Positions 8,403 to 17,722 of a stretch of 64,000 bases of DNA are shown here, piece by piece (position 1 is the first letter of the stretch; each line of letters starts with the position of its first letter). The stretch is from positions 1 through 64,000 of the forward strand of contig JAMSKV010000010.1 of assembly GCA_024515975.1 (NCBI GenBank), given 5' to 3'. The translations under genes were made by a program, and so were the position numbers. This stretch comes from Endosaccharibacter trunci (GTDB taxonomy: Bacteria; Pseudomonadota; Alphaproteobacteria; Acetobacterales; Acetobacteraceae). The notes beneath the pieces were generated by a model, which saw only the letters and a program-made list of their open reading frames with translations, searched no databases and was not told where the DNA came from.

Positions 8403-8804
8403 CGTGACGTGAGCTACGTCGAGGTGGCGTGGCGATACCGTCCGTAAGATACAGCAACGATAGCAAGGCTGGGCAGCGGCGCTACCGCGCCGCCATCCAG
8501 ACAGCCGACTACCAAGCGCTATGCGAGGTGCTGCGGGCGGGGAGGGCCGGTGTGCAGGCTGAGCTGGCGCTCCCCTGAACGCCGGCAGTGCCAAAGCGGT
8601 CTAAGGCAAGGAATTATGACCGCCCATAAAGAGTTGGCGGCGGCGAAGGCCACCCAGGCACCGAGACCATCCGCCGTAGCACCTGGGATGTAGCTATCTG
8701 GACAGACAAGGCAGCGGTACGGCCAGGCTGAGCAGAGATCCGCATGGTAGGGACAGGCTATGGTGCGGCAAGTTCTGGGAGCGAAAGGTGTGTTGGCCTA
8801 TCGC
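8403..8804. other. gene-free stretch after the tRNA fragment
   Basis: A short open frame (GTG 8429 to stop 8578, about 49 codons, downstream of an in-frame stop at 8405) has protein-like composition but no recognisable family. It may be the tail of a deleted gene. Nothing else is supported here, and no integrase was found. The stretch 8076-8345 on the other side of the fragment is also empty. Confidence 0.35.
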
Positions 8805-9812
8805 TCATGCGCCACCATGGAGCCACCGCTTCAGAAAGGCGCCAGCATCGCCCAATGCGATGCGGGCTTCCGGCACCGGGGCGCCTACCCAGACGTGAAA
8901 CATGCGCGGGTATTCGTGAAAATCGGCTGGCGTGCCGACCGACGCCAGCGCGTCGCGCAGGCGACAGGCGTCCGGCATGAGGATATCGCTCGAACCGATA
9001 AAGATCGCGATTGGAGGGAGGTTGTCGACCTGTCCGAAGATCGGACTGACCATTGGGGACTGAAGGTCGTCTCCACCAGCCCACATCTCTCCTGCCTGCC
9101 GGACGCCTGTCATGAACAGCATCGGATCGTGAGGTTGGATTTCCGCCTGGAGCGGATCATTCGTTCTCACATCAACCCATGGCGAGAAGAGCAGCAGCGC
9201 CGCAGGCTTCGCCCAGCCGGCATCGCGAATACGCTGCGCAAGCGCCAGAGCGAAGCCGCCGCCGGCCGAATCTCCAGCGATGGCAACCGGCGCCCCACCC
9301 GCGGTCAGTCCTGTCCAGAGATGTTCAAGCAGCGCGAAGCCCTGCCTGTATGCCGCCTCGGGCGCCAAAGGGTAGAGGGGCACGACCACTTGCGCGCCCG
9401 TCGCCTCGGCCAGCGCCGCGATGATCGTCCAGTGCGGGCCGATTAGATCGAAGACATAGCCGCCTCCGTGGATATAGAGGATCGTGCCCTTTGGGGCCAC
9501 CGCCTTGGGGCGGACCAGGAAGACGCGCGCCCCATGATGCTGTTCCTCCGTGACGTCCCATCGCCGTTTGACCGACTTTGGCGGCGGAGCGGCGCCGGCC
9601 ATACGATTTTTGGTGATGGCCATCTTAAGGTTTTCAGCAGACTCGAATCTGCGCCGTCGTCGCGTTGCCCAAAGCAACGCGACGACGGCCTGCGCACGCA
9701 CGCTGCGACCCTTGGCATAACCGCCGAACGCCACGGCTCCCATCAGACTTGCCGCAGCCGTGCCAGCGAGGAGAACGGCTTTCTGAATCGGATTTCGGTC
9801 GCCTTTACGCAT
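8805..9812 (-). CDS. alpha/beta hydrolase, HSL-type (fold-3) esterase
   Basis: An esterase of the hormone-sensitive lipase family. It has the oxyanion motif IHGGGYVF, the nucleophile motif GDSAGGGFALALA, the Asp in SSDILMPDACRLRDAL and the catalytic His in MFHVWVG near the C-terminus. It should hydrolyse short- or medium-chain esters in the cytoplasm or at the membrane; an N-terminal hydrophobic stretch (VLLAGTAAASLMGAVAF) could anchor it. Three consecutive ATG codons lie at 9818-9810, and GAGAGG is six bases before the third, so 9812 was chosen. A TTG at 9854 and an ATG at 9842 are alternatives. It is co-directional with the FadL-type porin upstream, but the gap is about 400 bp. Confidence 0.85.
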   Translation of the reverse strand: MRKGDRNPIQKAVLLAGTAAASLMGAVAFGGYAKGRSVRAQAVVALLWATRRRRRFESAENLKMAITKNRMAGAAPPPKSVKRRWDVTEEQHHGARVFLVRPKAVAPKGTILYIHGGGYVFDLIGPHWTIIAALAEATGAQVVVPLYPLAPEAAYRQGFALLEHLWTGLTAGGAPVAIAGDSAGGGFALALAQRIRDAGWAKPAALLLFSPWVDVRTNDPLQAEIQPHDPMLFMTGVRQAGEMWAGGDDLQSPMVSPIFGQVDNLPPIAIFIGSSDILMPDACRLRDALASVGTPADFHEYPRMFHVWVGAPVPEARIALGDAGAFLKRWLHGGA

Positions 9813-10208
9813 CATCATCCTCTCGAGCGCGCCCATATCCATCGTTGGAAGCAATAGTTGATAGTCAGACAGGGGTTCATCCGGCCTTGATTGACATCGT
9901 TTGCAGTGACGCTTCGGTTCTGGACGACGGCGCTCGACGCATGGAGCGCCTTAGCCAGCGAGCCATCAGCGCGGTACGTCCCCGCGAGGTTGCTCAAACG
10001 CTATCAGACTCGACGGTATTTGCCCTTATCCGATACGTCACATTCGCTCATGGCCAATCAGCGCCTGTACTCAGCGGACCTGTCTCAATGATTCCCTTCC
10101 GCTACCCGCCAGAACGATTGAGGTGCGTTCCAGGCCTCCCTGTGGGCAGTGAGGCCCAACTCGTTGCCAACGGGATCTCCGCGTCACGGCTGAGGCGCGG
10201 GTTTACAT
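9813..10208. other. gene-free stretch upstream of the esterase
   Basis: No convincing coding frame on either strand and no RNA gene or repeat recognised. It probably holds the esterase promoter and the end of the porin transcript. Confidence 0.4.
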
Positions 10209-11504
10209 TCAAAATCGAACCGCGATTCCCGTGTTGACGACATTCGCGCTGGGGTCATACCGGCCGATCAATTTCCCCGCGCTGCCGACTGTGCTGGCTT
10301 CGGTAATGGCGACGTTCAGCGGAGTGGTGAAGATATGGGCATAGCCGACCGAGAGCTTGACACGTGGAGCAACCTGCCAGCTCAGGCCACCGCTCAGCGT
10401 GTAGCGGTCGGTATCAGGAATACGCGTGGTCAGCTGATCCACAGCCGTCGCGCGCTCGTCATAGGAAAAGCCTCCATACGCATCAAGCTTCGGCGTGAAC
10501 CGATAATCAGCGGAGATGCCGCCGAACCAAGAGTTTTGTTCTGGAACCGGAATTGTCGTCGTCGGCACGCCGTGATCCGACACGAAGGCCAGGTTCTGGA
10601 CCAGGCTGTTATGCGACCACTCGGCCTCCAGACGCAGCGTGAGACGATCGCCGAACCGATGTTCGACGCCAAAGCTGAGAATATCGGGTAAGGCCGCCTG
10701 CGTGGTCACGTGGCCACTCTCAGAGACGAGCAGGTTCTTGATGGCAGGGATTGCGGAGATGGCGTTATTGGTGGTGATCTGCTGCTTGCCCCAGTAGTTG
10801 ACCTGCAGCCGCGAGCGATAGTTGATGCCGATTCTCGTTCTGTCGTCGATCTTGTAGAGAAGACCAGCAATATATCCGTAGGCGAAACCGTTTCCGCTGA
10901 TCTCGCCGATTGTTCCCGCGCCGGCATCAAATGCCGGGCCGAGGTTGAGCGCCTCCGTGAAGCGAGCGCTTCCATAGGCGATCTGCGGTCCCGCCGCGAT
11001 CGACAGATGCTTGTTGACGCGCCAGGCGATCGCCGCAGTCGCATCGAAGATCGTGATCGAGGTGACGAGGCTGTGATAGCGCCCGACCCAGTCGGAGGGA
11101 TAGTCGATGCGGCCGCCAAACGGGCTGGTCAGGCCCCAGCCGATGCGCCAGTTCGGTCCGAGCGGCAGCACGCCGTACGCAGCACCCGCCGCCGCCGGGT
11201 CCGCAAGGTGGCCGCTGGTCGATCCGCTCGTCAGGCCGCCCGCCGCGTTCACGTTCCTGGCGTTGAAAGAGACGTTCGGCGAGACGAAATAGGCGTTGTT
11301 CTCGAGTTGCATACCCTCCAGGTCGGTCATTCCGGCCGGGTTCAGCATGACGGTCGCCGGGTCGTTGGCGCGTGTCACGCCGCCGACATAGGCCGAGCCG
11401 GTCGATTGCGGATCGAAGTCGCGGAGCTGCAGACCGGATGCGAAAGCCGTCGCTGGTGTGGTGCAGGCTGCGACAAGAAACAGCGTTCTGGTTCTAATAC
11501 TCAT
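10209..11504 (-). CDS. FadL/OmpP1-type outer-membrane transport protein
   Basis: A 431-residue outer-membrane beta-barrel of the FadL/TodX family, which takes up long-chain fatty acids or other hydrophobic compounds. A signal peptide (TLFLVAACTTPATAFA) precedes the mature start SGLQLRDFDPQSTGSAYVGG, and the FadL-type NPAGMTDLEG motif follows. Aromatic-rich alternating strands continue to a C-terminal Phe (NTGIAVRF), as needed for BAM recognition. Start ATG 11504 was chosen because GGGAG lies just upstream and the signal peptide begins there; in-frame sequence to 11627 is not signal-like. Neighbouring genes (esterase, lipase-like remnant, KstD-like flavoprotein) suggest a role in using hydrophobic substrates. 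Confidence 0.9.
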   Translation of the reverse strand: MSIRTRTLFLVAACTTPATAFASGLQLRDFDPQSTGSAYVGGVTRANDPATVMLNPAGMTDLEGMQLENNAYFVSPNVSFNARNVNAAGGLTSGSTSGHLADPAAAGAAYGVLPLGPNWRIGWGLTSPFGGRIDYPSDWVGRYHSLVTSITIFDATAAIAWRVNKHLSIAAGPQIAYGSARFTEALNLGPAFDAGAGTIGEISGNGFAYGYIAGLLYKIDDRTRIGINYRSRLQVNYWGKQQITTNNAISAIPAIKNLLVSESGHVTTQAALPDILSFGVEHRFGDRLTLRLEAEWSHNSLVQNLAFVSDHGVPTTTIPVPEQNSWFGGISADYRFTPKLDAYGGFSYDERATAVDQLTTRIPDTDRYTLSGGLSWQVAPRVKLSVGYAHIFTTPLNVAITEASTVGSAGKLIGRYDPSANVVNTGIAVRF

Positions 11505-11623
11505 TTGCTCCCGGCCATATTTTTGCGGTCGATCCGTTCCGGGTACGACTCGTTTCAGACGATAGAATGGTGCGGTGTTTCCAGATCTACGGCTTGGTGG
11601 CACCCGGTAGGGGCGGCGTATTC

Positions 11624-12268
11624 TCATTTCATTAGGGTTCCGTATCCTGCGTCACGCAAAGGAGTGATCAAGCGTTGTGTTCGGCTTGTTCTTTTGCGGC
11701 TCGGCGGGATACGCCGATGATCGGAATGACAGACAGCGATGCGTGAGACCCGACACGGGAATCCTGTCAACTCAGGCACCCACAAATATCCACCAGAATC
11801 GTGCTGGTCCCGGCCTCGATAGCGGATCGCCGGGGTATGCATGCCGGCGATGCTGCCGGGTGAGGGTGCAATCAGGTCAGTGGGTATGAGGCGTGTTCCC
11901 AGAACGACAGCGCTATGCATCTGCCGCCCATTGCCCGGCATGTCCCGAAAAACTGCGTTGGCCGCATGGGCGGTGCCAGGCTGAAAGCCAGGATCTGTAT
12001 AGGTGCTTGCCAAAATCGACGGTGTATTGGAGTAAGTTGCAAATTTGGCGGAAAACGTCTTCCCGCTGCTAGACCTCCGCGCGCCGGGATAGACGCTCGG
12101 TAAAAGCACCTGTATCGATGCCAGTACTTTGCCGAAGGCCGTGTGAATGTCGGTCAGGCTGCTGCCGAAACCGAACAGCCGGCGCCGTTGAAGCGGCATT
12201 GCCGATCCGCGCGTGAGAATCAGCAATGCGAGTGCGGCGATACTGGCCACGGCTTCGCCTCGGACCAT
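11624..12268 (-). CDS. secreted protein, possible decayed SGNH/GDSL lipase
   Basis: A 214-residue frame starting at ATG 12268 with an excellent AGGGAGGGA Shine-Dalgarno. It opens with a signal-peptide-like segment (AVASIAALALLILTRGSA). After it, RRLFGFGSSLTD resembles block I of GDSL/SGNH hydrolases (FGDSLTD) with the nucleophile region altered. A later SSSGKTFSAKFATY stretch resembles the SNG...F..Y region of that family. From about residue 150 the composition degrades (Arg/His/Ser-rich), so the gene is probably frameshifted or truncated. Good start signals plus a degraded body argue for a recently inactivated extracellular lipase. An unrelated hypothetical protein remains possible. Confidence 0.45.
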   Translation of the reverse strand: MVRGEAVASIAALALLILTRGSAMPLQRRRLFGFGSSLTDIHTAFGKVLASIQVLLPSVYPGARRSSSGKTFSAKFATYSNTPSILASTYTDPGFQPGTAHAANAVFRDMPGNGRQMHSAVVLGTRLIPTDLIAPSPGSIAGMHTPAIRYRGRDQHDSGGYLWVPELTGFPCRVSRIAVCHSDHRRIPPSRKRTSRTQRLITPLRDAGYGTLMK

Positions 12269-12378
12269 AGCGCATCCCTCCCTGAGTTCGTCTTGCCGCG
12301 AACTCGACCAGAGCAGACAGGCTATAAGCCCTATTGTCAATCGAGACAGTATGCGCCCGCGACCGACAACTGGGAGGG

Positions 12379-13005
12379 CTATGTGGCTCTCAGTGCGATA
12401 AGCTGGGCAATCGCAAGGCGGCGCAGGCTACCCGGTGGCATGTGCGTCGCCGCCTCGAGCCGCTCCCCGACCAGGCTGGCGGTCAGAGCGTGGCAGATCA
12501 ATTCCAGTGCGATCGGCCCGGCCCCGCGTTCGGCGTTCGGCAGACCGGCCGGCTCGCCTGCCCTGTAGGCCTCGACACTTCCGCGAAGCGAGGCGAAAAT
12601 CGGCTCCAGCGCGTCTTGTTCGCCCGCCGCAGCCAGCCAGCCGATCAGGCGTCCGCAGCCAGTCTCGACAAAGGTCGAAAACACGAGGTCCACGACATCT
12701 TCGGCCGAGCTTTCGCCCCGACGCAATCGCGCGACGGCTTCGGAGGCCCGTGTGGAGAGGCGTTGCGCCATCCGTGAGAACAAGGCTGAGTGCAGTGTGG
12801 CGACGGAGCCGAAGTGATGGTTCAAGTTGCCATGCCGCATCCCCGTCGCGGCGGCCACTGCCTTCAGGGTCACCGCCGCAGGCCCACCCTGCACCAGCAG
12901 GCGATGAGCTGCGTCAAGGGCCAGCTCGCGAGCGGCATCGGGCGTGCGGCGGATACGCCTTCGGGGCGAAGGCTCGCTATTGTCATCAGTGACAGTAAGG
13001 ATCAT
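12379..13005 (-). CDS. TetR/AcrR family transcriptional regulator
   Basis: A regulator of about 208 residues. Residues 18-64 form a TetR-type helix-turn-helix (LALDAAHRLLVQGG, then TLKAVAAATGMRHGNLNHHFGS), followed by an all-helical ligand domain. Start ATG 13005 gives the usual family length; in-frame sequence further upstream overlaps the divergent gene. It is divergently transcribed from the flavoprotein gene at 13043 with only 37 bp between the starts, the classical layout for a repressor controlling its neighbour. The ligand is unknown; a steroid-, terpenoid- or acyl-type compound would fit the neighbouring genes. Confidence 0.9.
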   Translation of the reverse strand: MILTVTDDNSEPSPRRRIRRTPDAARELALDAAHRLLVQGGPAAVTLKAVAAATGMRHGNLNHHFGSVATLHSALFSRMAQRLSTRASEAVARLRRGESSAEDVVDLVFSTFVETGCGRLIGWLAAAGEQDALEPIFASLRGSVEAYRAGEPAGLPNAERGAGPIALELICHALTASLVGERLEAATHMPPGSLRRLAIAQLIALRAT

Positions 13006-13018
13006 ATAGAGATCATAT
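13000..13018. promoter_or_regulatory. candidate TetR operator in divergent promoter
   Basis: GATCATAT occurs twice as a direct repeat (13000-13007 and 13011-13018), 11 bp apart, overlapping the regulator start codon and lying 25 bp before the divergent gene. The spacing is about one helical turn. The link to the adjacent TetR protein is inferred from position. Confidence 0.4.
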
Positions 13019-13042
13019 CTCAATTGATGGCGCGAGGGGACG

Positions 13043-14695
13043 ATGTCCGACGCGGATGTGATCGTGGTGGGCTCAGGGCTCGCAGGCCTAGTTGCGGCTA
13101 CCGAGCTGGCAGATGCTGGCAAGCGGGTGATCGTGCTCGACCAGGAGCCGCGTCAGAACCTCGGCGGCCAGGCTTTCTGGTCGCTTGGAGGCCTGTTTAT
13201 CGTCGACAGCCCTGAACAGAGGCGCCTGGGCGTCCGCGACAGCTTTGATCTTGCTTGGTCTGACTGGCTCGGCACGGCCGGCTTCGACCGGGAGGAGGAT
13301 GCCTGGCCCCGCCGCTGGGCGGAGGCCTACGTCGCCTGGGCAGCCGGGGAGAAGCGAAGCTGGCTACGCCAGATGGGCCATCGCTTTTTCCCGATCGTGG
13401 GCTGGGCCGAGCGGGGAGGCGGCAATGCGAACGGCCACGGGAACTCCGTCCCACGCTTCCACGTGACCTGGGGCACGGGACCTGGCGTCGTAGAGCCCTT
13501 TGAACGTCGCGCGCTTGCGGCCGAGCAGGCAGGCCGCATCGAATTTCGCTTCCGCCATCGCGTGGATGCGATCACCCGAAGCGGAGGCGCCGTGGACGGC
13601 GTGGCGGGCGTGATCCTGGAGCCGAGCGCGACAGAGCGCGGGGCGCGCACCAGCCGCGAGGTGGTCGGCAACTTCGAGCTTCACGCTTCCGCCGTCGTGA
13701 TCGCCAGCGGCGGCATCGGCGGGAACCACGACATGGTGCGTAAGAACTGGCCCACGCGCCTGGGCAAGCCGCCAGCGCGCATGGTCTCAGGCGTGCCCGA
13801 GCACGTGGACGGGCGGATGATGGCGATCACCGAGGCCGCTGGCGGCCGGCTGATCAATCCCGATCGGATGTGGCACTACGTCGAGGGGCTCGAGAACTGG
13901 AACCCGATCTGGCCCAATCACGGCATCCGCATCCTCCCGGGGCCGTCGTCGCTATGGCTGGACGGGCGGGGCGCACGGCTGCCGGTACCGCTCTATCCCG
14001 GCTACGATACGCTGGGTACGCTTGATTACCTGCGCAAGACGGGTCTGGACCATAGCTGGTTCATCCTGACCCAGAGTATTATCCGCAAGGAGTTCGCGCT
14101 CTCCGGCTCTGAACAGAACCCCGACATCACCGGGCGCGACTGGCGAAAGGTCGCCGGCCGCGCGGTCGGCAAGGCCGCGCCGGGGCCGGTCGAGGCCTTC
14201 AAGGCCCATGGCGCGGACTTCGTCGTCAGCGCGGATCTGGATACCCTGGTCAGCGGGATGAACCGTCTGGTGGGAGAGGATCTCCTCGACCCGGCCTCGG
14301 TCCGTCGCGAGGTCGAGGCGCGCGACCGCGAGATGGTCAATCCCTTCACCAAGGACAGTCAGGTCATGGGCGTGCACAACGCTCGCAAATACCTGGGCGA
14401 CAAGCTGGTCCGCACAGCAAAGCCGCATCGCTTGCTCGATCCTGATCATGGCCCGCTCATCGCGGTGCGCCTGAATGTCCTGACCCGCAAGACGCTGGGC
14501 GGGTTCGAGACGGACCTTGGCGGACGGGTGTTCGGCCAAGACGGCGCGATCGTGCCGGGGCTGTACGCGGCCGGCGAAGCGGCGGGGTTCGGCGGCGGCG
14601 GCATGCACGGCTATCGTTCGCTGGAGGGCACCTTCCTCGGCGGCTGCCTGTTCAGCGGCCGCCAGGCGGGCCGCGCCATTGCTCGGGAGATCTGA
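13043..14695 (+). CDS. FAD-binding dehydrogenase, 3-ketosteroid-delta1-dehydrogenase-like
   Basis: A 550-residue flavoprotein of the fumarate reductase/KstD superfamily. The N-terminal Rossmann motif is VVGSGLAGLVAATELADAG with LDQEP after it, and the C-terminal FAD site reads GLYAAGEAAGFGGGG followed by HGYRSLEGTFLGGCLF. Family members include 3-ketosteroid delta1-dehydrogenases and related flavoproteins of unknown substrate; this one resembles the latter group, usually annotated only as FAD-binding dehydrogenase. The substrate is not visible from sequence. It is divergent from a TetR regulator, and no downstream co-directional gene follows for 4.6 kb. Confidence 0.88.
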   Translation: MSDADVIVVGSGLAGLVAATELADAGKRVIVLDQEPRQNLGGQAFWSLGGLFIVDSPEQRRLGVRDSFDLAWSDWLGTAGFDREEDAWPRRWAEAYVAWAAGEKRSWLRQMGHRFFPIVGWAERGGGNANGHGNSVPRFHVTWGTGPGVVEPFERRALAAEQAGRIEFRFRHRVDAITRSGGAVDGVAGVILEPSATERGARTSREVVGNFELHASAVVIASGGIGGNHDMVRKNWPTRLGKPPARMVSGVPEHVDGRMMAITEAAGGRLINPDRMWHYVEGLENWNPIWPNHGIRILPGPSSLWLDGRGARLPVPLYPGYDTLGTLDYLRKTGLDHSWFILTQSIIRKEFALSGSEQNPDITGRDWRKVAGRAVGKAAPGPVEAFKAHGADFVVSADLDTLVSGMNRLVGEDLLDPASVRREVEARDREMVNPFTKDSQVMGVHNARKYLGDKLVRTAKPHRLLDPDHGPLIAVRLNVLTRKTLGGFETDLGGRVFGQDGAIVPGLYAAGEAAGFGGGGMHGYRSLEGTFLGGCLFSGRQAGRAIAREI

Positions 14696-15608
14696 GAGCC
14701 TTCTCTGATTGGAAACTGGCTCCGTCGTCATTTGAGCTCTGAATATAGACGGCGGGGCAGCGAGCCCGACGGCCAGGATCGCCCGCAAGATCATGCGCTA
14801 TCCGTTTGACCGTTCGGCCGGGGAATGGTGCGGATCGACCCGATCATGCCGATGTCCCGGACGGATGGGCGCTCACCCGAGATCGCGTTCCGCAAGGTGA
14901 GCAATGCAGTTCGTTCCCCGAATTCTTCTGGACTATAGCGTGTTTGTTTCGGCAATCGCGGAGCGATCCGCCAGAGCTATGTCAGCGGAACTGACCCGCC
15001 GCACGGCCTGAGGCTGGTTCCGTGAACTGGCTCGGCGTTTCCTGTTCCAGATCGTCTCCGACGTCGGTCTGATACGCAACTGCGAGCAGACAGGGCGGGA
15101 CGCCAGCCAGACCGCTCAGGTGATCGGCGGCGGCGAGAGTGTGTGACGCAGGTAAGCAGATCGTTGGTCGCGAACGGGACATCGCGGTCGGATAGCCGCT
15201 TGTTGCGGGCGAACCTGACCACGGCCGCCATCTCAGACAGCGCCGACAGGCCGATGATCTCGGATGCGCTCCGCAGGCGCTGGCCCTGTCAGCTTCGCTG
15301 ATCGACGTCCTGCGGAGTGTATCGCGATGACGAAGCGCCTGTTTGCGGCAGTGGTCGATCGGCCTGCCAGGAAACGATGTGCTCGCATCGACGTGGACAC
15401 GCCATAGCGCCGCCACCAGCAGTTCTTTCCACCCTACAGCCGTGGCGATGATTCACCTCATCAGCAAATTACGGGCACCTATCTGGTTCACTCTGTGCCT
15501 GATGCCATGCCGAGCCGTGCCGTGAGTCCGGTTCGGTGTTACTGCGGGTGTCGGAATTGCAGACCGCGTCAACTTGACTGACGCCCCTCTGGAAGATTTG
15601 CAGGATGC
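14696..15608. other. gene-poor stretch with possible decayed coding sequence
   Basis: About 900 bp with no intact gene. On the minus strand between roughly 15420 and 14980, protein-like segments occur in two different frames (for example GLSALSEMAAVVRFARNKR in one, then a segment beginning LAAADHLSGLAGVPP in the other), as if a frameshifted gene remnant. I do not recognise the family. No tRNA or repeat was seen. Confidence 0.35.
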
Positions 15609-16526
15609 CTATCTCTCCGGCATGCCCTCCGGCAGGACGGTCTCGATGATCGAACTGTCCAGAGCCTCGTAGTCGCTGTAGCCGATAGTGTCGTAGAGTT
15701 CCTGACGGGTCTGCATGGCGTCGACCATCGCATGCGTGCCGCCGTCGCGGCGGATTGCGGCGTAGAGACGCTCCTGCGCCTTGTTGGCGACGCGCAGGGA
15801 GCTGACCGGCCAGATCACCATTCGGTAGCCCATCTCCTCGAACTCGGACGCGGTGAAGAAGGGGGTGCGGCCGAATTCCGTCATGTTCGCAAGCAGGGGC
15901 GCTGAGACCCGGCGCGCGAATTCGCGGAACATCTCCGCATTGGTCAGCGCTTCCGGGAAGATCGCATCGGCACCCGCCTCCAGATAGAGCTGCGCCCGCG
16001 CGACCGCGCCGTCCATCCCTTCGCTCGCCGCGGCGTCGGTGCGCGCGATGATGTAGAGATGACGCCGCGCCTTCTTTGCGGCGGCGATCTTCATTGCCAT
16101 GTCGTGCGCATCGGCGAGCTTCTTGTCGTTGAGATGCCCGCATTTCTTGGGCAGAAGCTGGTCTTCGATATGGACGGCGCCAGCTCCCGCTTCTTCGAAG
16201 CTGCGCACCATGTGCATGACGTTGAGCGCTTCACCGTAACCGGTATCGCCATCCACGAGCAGCGGCAGCCGCGCGGAGCGGGCGATCTGGCGGATGAAGA
16301 AGGCGACCTCATCCACGGTTATGACGCCGAGATCGGGCAGGCCCATGCTCGCCGTCATTGCCGCACCGGAGAGATACAGCGCCTCGAATCCGGCCTTGCG
16401 TGCCTGCAACGCCGCCTGCCCGTTATGGGCGCCCGGCAGTTGCAGGATGCCGCCACGCTCCACGAGACGACGGAACCGCACCCCTGCCGGTTCGGCCGGC
16501 ATGTCGTCGCCGACGAGATAGGTCAT
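15609..16526 (-). CDS. prpB: 2-methylisocitrate lyase
   Basis: A 305-residue protein of the PEP mutase/isocitrate lyase superfamily. It cleaves 2-methylisocitrate to pyruvate and succinate, the last step of the methylcitrate cycle of propionate breakdown. Visible motifs are PGAHNGQAALQARKAGFEA, DGDTGYGEALNVMHMVRSF (metal-binding Asp residues), HIEDQLLPKKCGHL with the catalytic Cys in KKCGH, and ARTDAAASEGMDGAV. Length is typical of PrpB. It is the last gene of prpD-prpC-prpB, 12 bp after prpC, and probably translated from the same transcript. Confidence 0.94.
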   Translation of the reverse strand: MTYLVGDDMPAEPAGVRFRRLVERGGILQLPGAHNGQAALQARKAGFEALYLSGAAMTASMGLPDLGVITVDEVAFFIRQIARSARLPLLVDGDTGYGEALNVMHMVRSFEEAGAGAVHIEDQLLPKKCGHLNDKKLADAHDMAMKIAAAKKARRHLYIIARTDAAASEGMDGAVARAQLYLEAGADAIFPEALTNAEMFREFARRVSAPLLANMTEFGRTPFFTASEFEEMGYRMVIWPVSSLRVANKAQERLYAAIRRDGGTHAMVDAMQTRQELYDTIGYSDYEALDSSIIETVLPEGMPER

Positions 16527-16538
16527 CTCCGTTTTCCT

Positions 16539-17690
16539 TCAGCTGCGCTCGGCCAATGGCACGAAGGCCCTGTTGTCCGGCCCGATGTAGTTGGCGTTCG
16601 GGCGGATGATCTTGCCATCCATCCGCTGCTCGATGATATGCGCGCTCCACCCCGCCACGCGGGCGATGATGAAGAGCGGCGTGAACATGGCCGTCGGCAC
16701 GCCCATCGCGTGATAGGAGACGGCGCTGAACCAATCCAGATTGGCAAACATCCGCTTGGTGTCGGCCATGACGGATTCGATTCGGTCGGCGATCGCGAAC
16801 ATCGCCATGTTGCCGGTTTCGGACGAAAGCTGCCGCGCAACCGTCTTGATGACGATATTGCGGGGGTCGGCGATCGTATAGACAGGGTGGCCGAAGCCGA
16901 TGATGACCTCGCGCGCTTCCACACGGCGCCTTATGTCGGCTTCAGCCTCATCGGCCGTCGCGTAGCGCTTCTGCACCTCGAAGGCGAATTCGTTCGCGCC
17001 GCCGTGTTTCGGGCCACGCAGCGCCCCGATACCGGCGGTGATCGCCGAGTGAAAGTCGGAACCTGTGCCCGCCACGACGCGGCAGGCAAAGGTCGAGGCG
17101 TTGAACTCGTGTTCGGCGTAGAGAATCAGCGAGGTGTGCATGGCGCGCACCCAGCTCTCTGGCGCAGGCCTGCCGTGTAGCAGATGCAGGAAATGGCCGC
17201 CGATGCTGTCGTCCTCGGTTTCCACCGCGATCCGGACGCCGCTGTGGCTGTAATGATACCAATAGAGCAGCATTGAGCCGAGGCTGGCGAGCAAACGGTC
17301 CGCGATGTCCCGAGCGCCGGGATGGCCGTGATCGTCCTTTTCCGGCAGCACGCAGCCGAGAGCGGAAACAGCAGTGCGCATCACGTCCATCGGATGCGCT
17401 GCCGCGGGCAGCGTTTCCAGCACCTGCTTCACCGCGTTCGGAATGCCGCGCAGCGCCTTCAGCTTTGTCTTGTACGCCGCGAGCTCGGCCGCATTCGGCA
17501 ACGTCCCGTGAACAAGAAGATAGGCGATCTCCTCGAAGCTGCTGCTTTCGGCGATGTCGAGAATGTCGTAGCCGCGATAATGCAGATCGTTGCCGCTGCG
17601 GCCGACGGTGCACAGCGCCGTGTTGCCGGCGACGACACCGGACAGGGCAACGGATTTCTTGGGCTTGGGCGTCGTGGCGGTTTCGCTCAT
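16539..17690 (-). CDS. prpC: 2-methylcitrate synthase
   Basis: A 383-residue citrate-synthase-family enzyme that condenses propionyl-CoA with oxaloacetate. The active-site residues lie in [13 protein letters not shown] (first His), [14 protein letters not shown] (second His) and [14 protein letters not shown] (Asp). The short length and the opening [14 protein letters not shown] are typical of PrpC rather than GltA. It lies between prpD (32 bp upstream) and prpB (12 bp downstream). Propionyl-CoA would come from odd-chain fatty acids, Val/Ile breakdown or propionate; no prpE is present here. Confidence 0.93.
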   Translation of the reverse strand: MSETATTPKPKKSVALSGVVAGNTALCTVGRSGNDLHYRGYDILDIAESSSFEEIAYLLVHGTLPNAAELAAYKTKLKALRGIPNAVKQVLETLPAAAHPMDVMRTAVSALGCVLPEKDDHGHPGARDIADRLLASLGSMLLYWYHYSHSGVRIAVETEDDSIGGHFLHLLHGRPAPESWVRAMHTSLILYAEHEFNASTFACRVVAGTGSDFHSAITAGIGALRGPKHGGANEFAFEVQKRYATADEAEADIRRRVEAREVIIGFGHPVYTIADPRNIVIKTVARQLSSETGNMAMFAIADRIESVMADTKRMFANLDWFSAVSYHAMGVPTAMFTPLFIIARVAGWSAHIIEQRMDGKIIRPNANYIGPDNRAFVPLAERS

Positions 17691-17722
17691 TGTCTGGAGT
17701 CCCTCGTGGTCATTGCCGGGCG

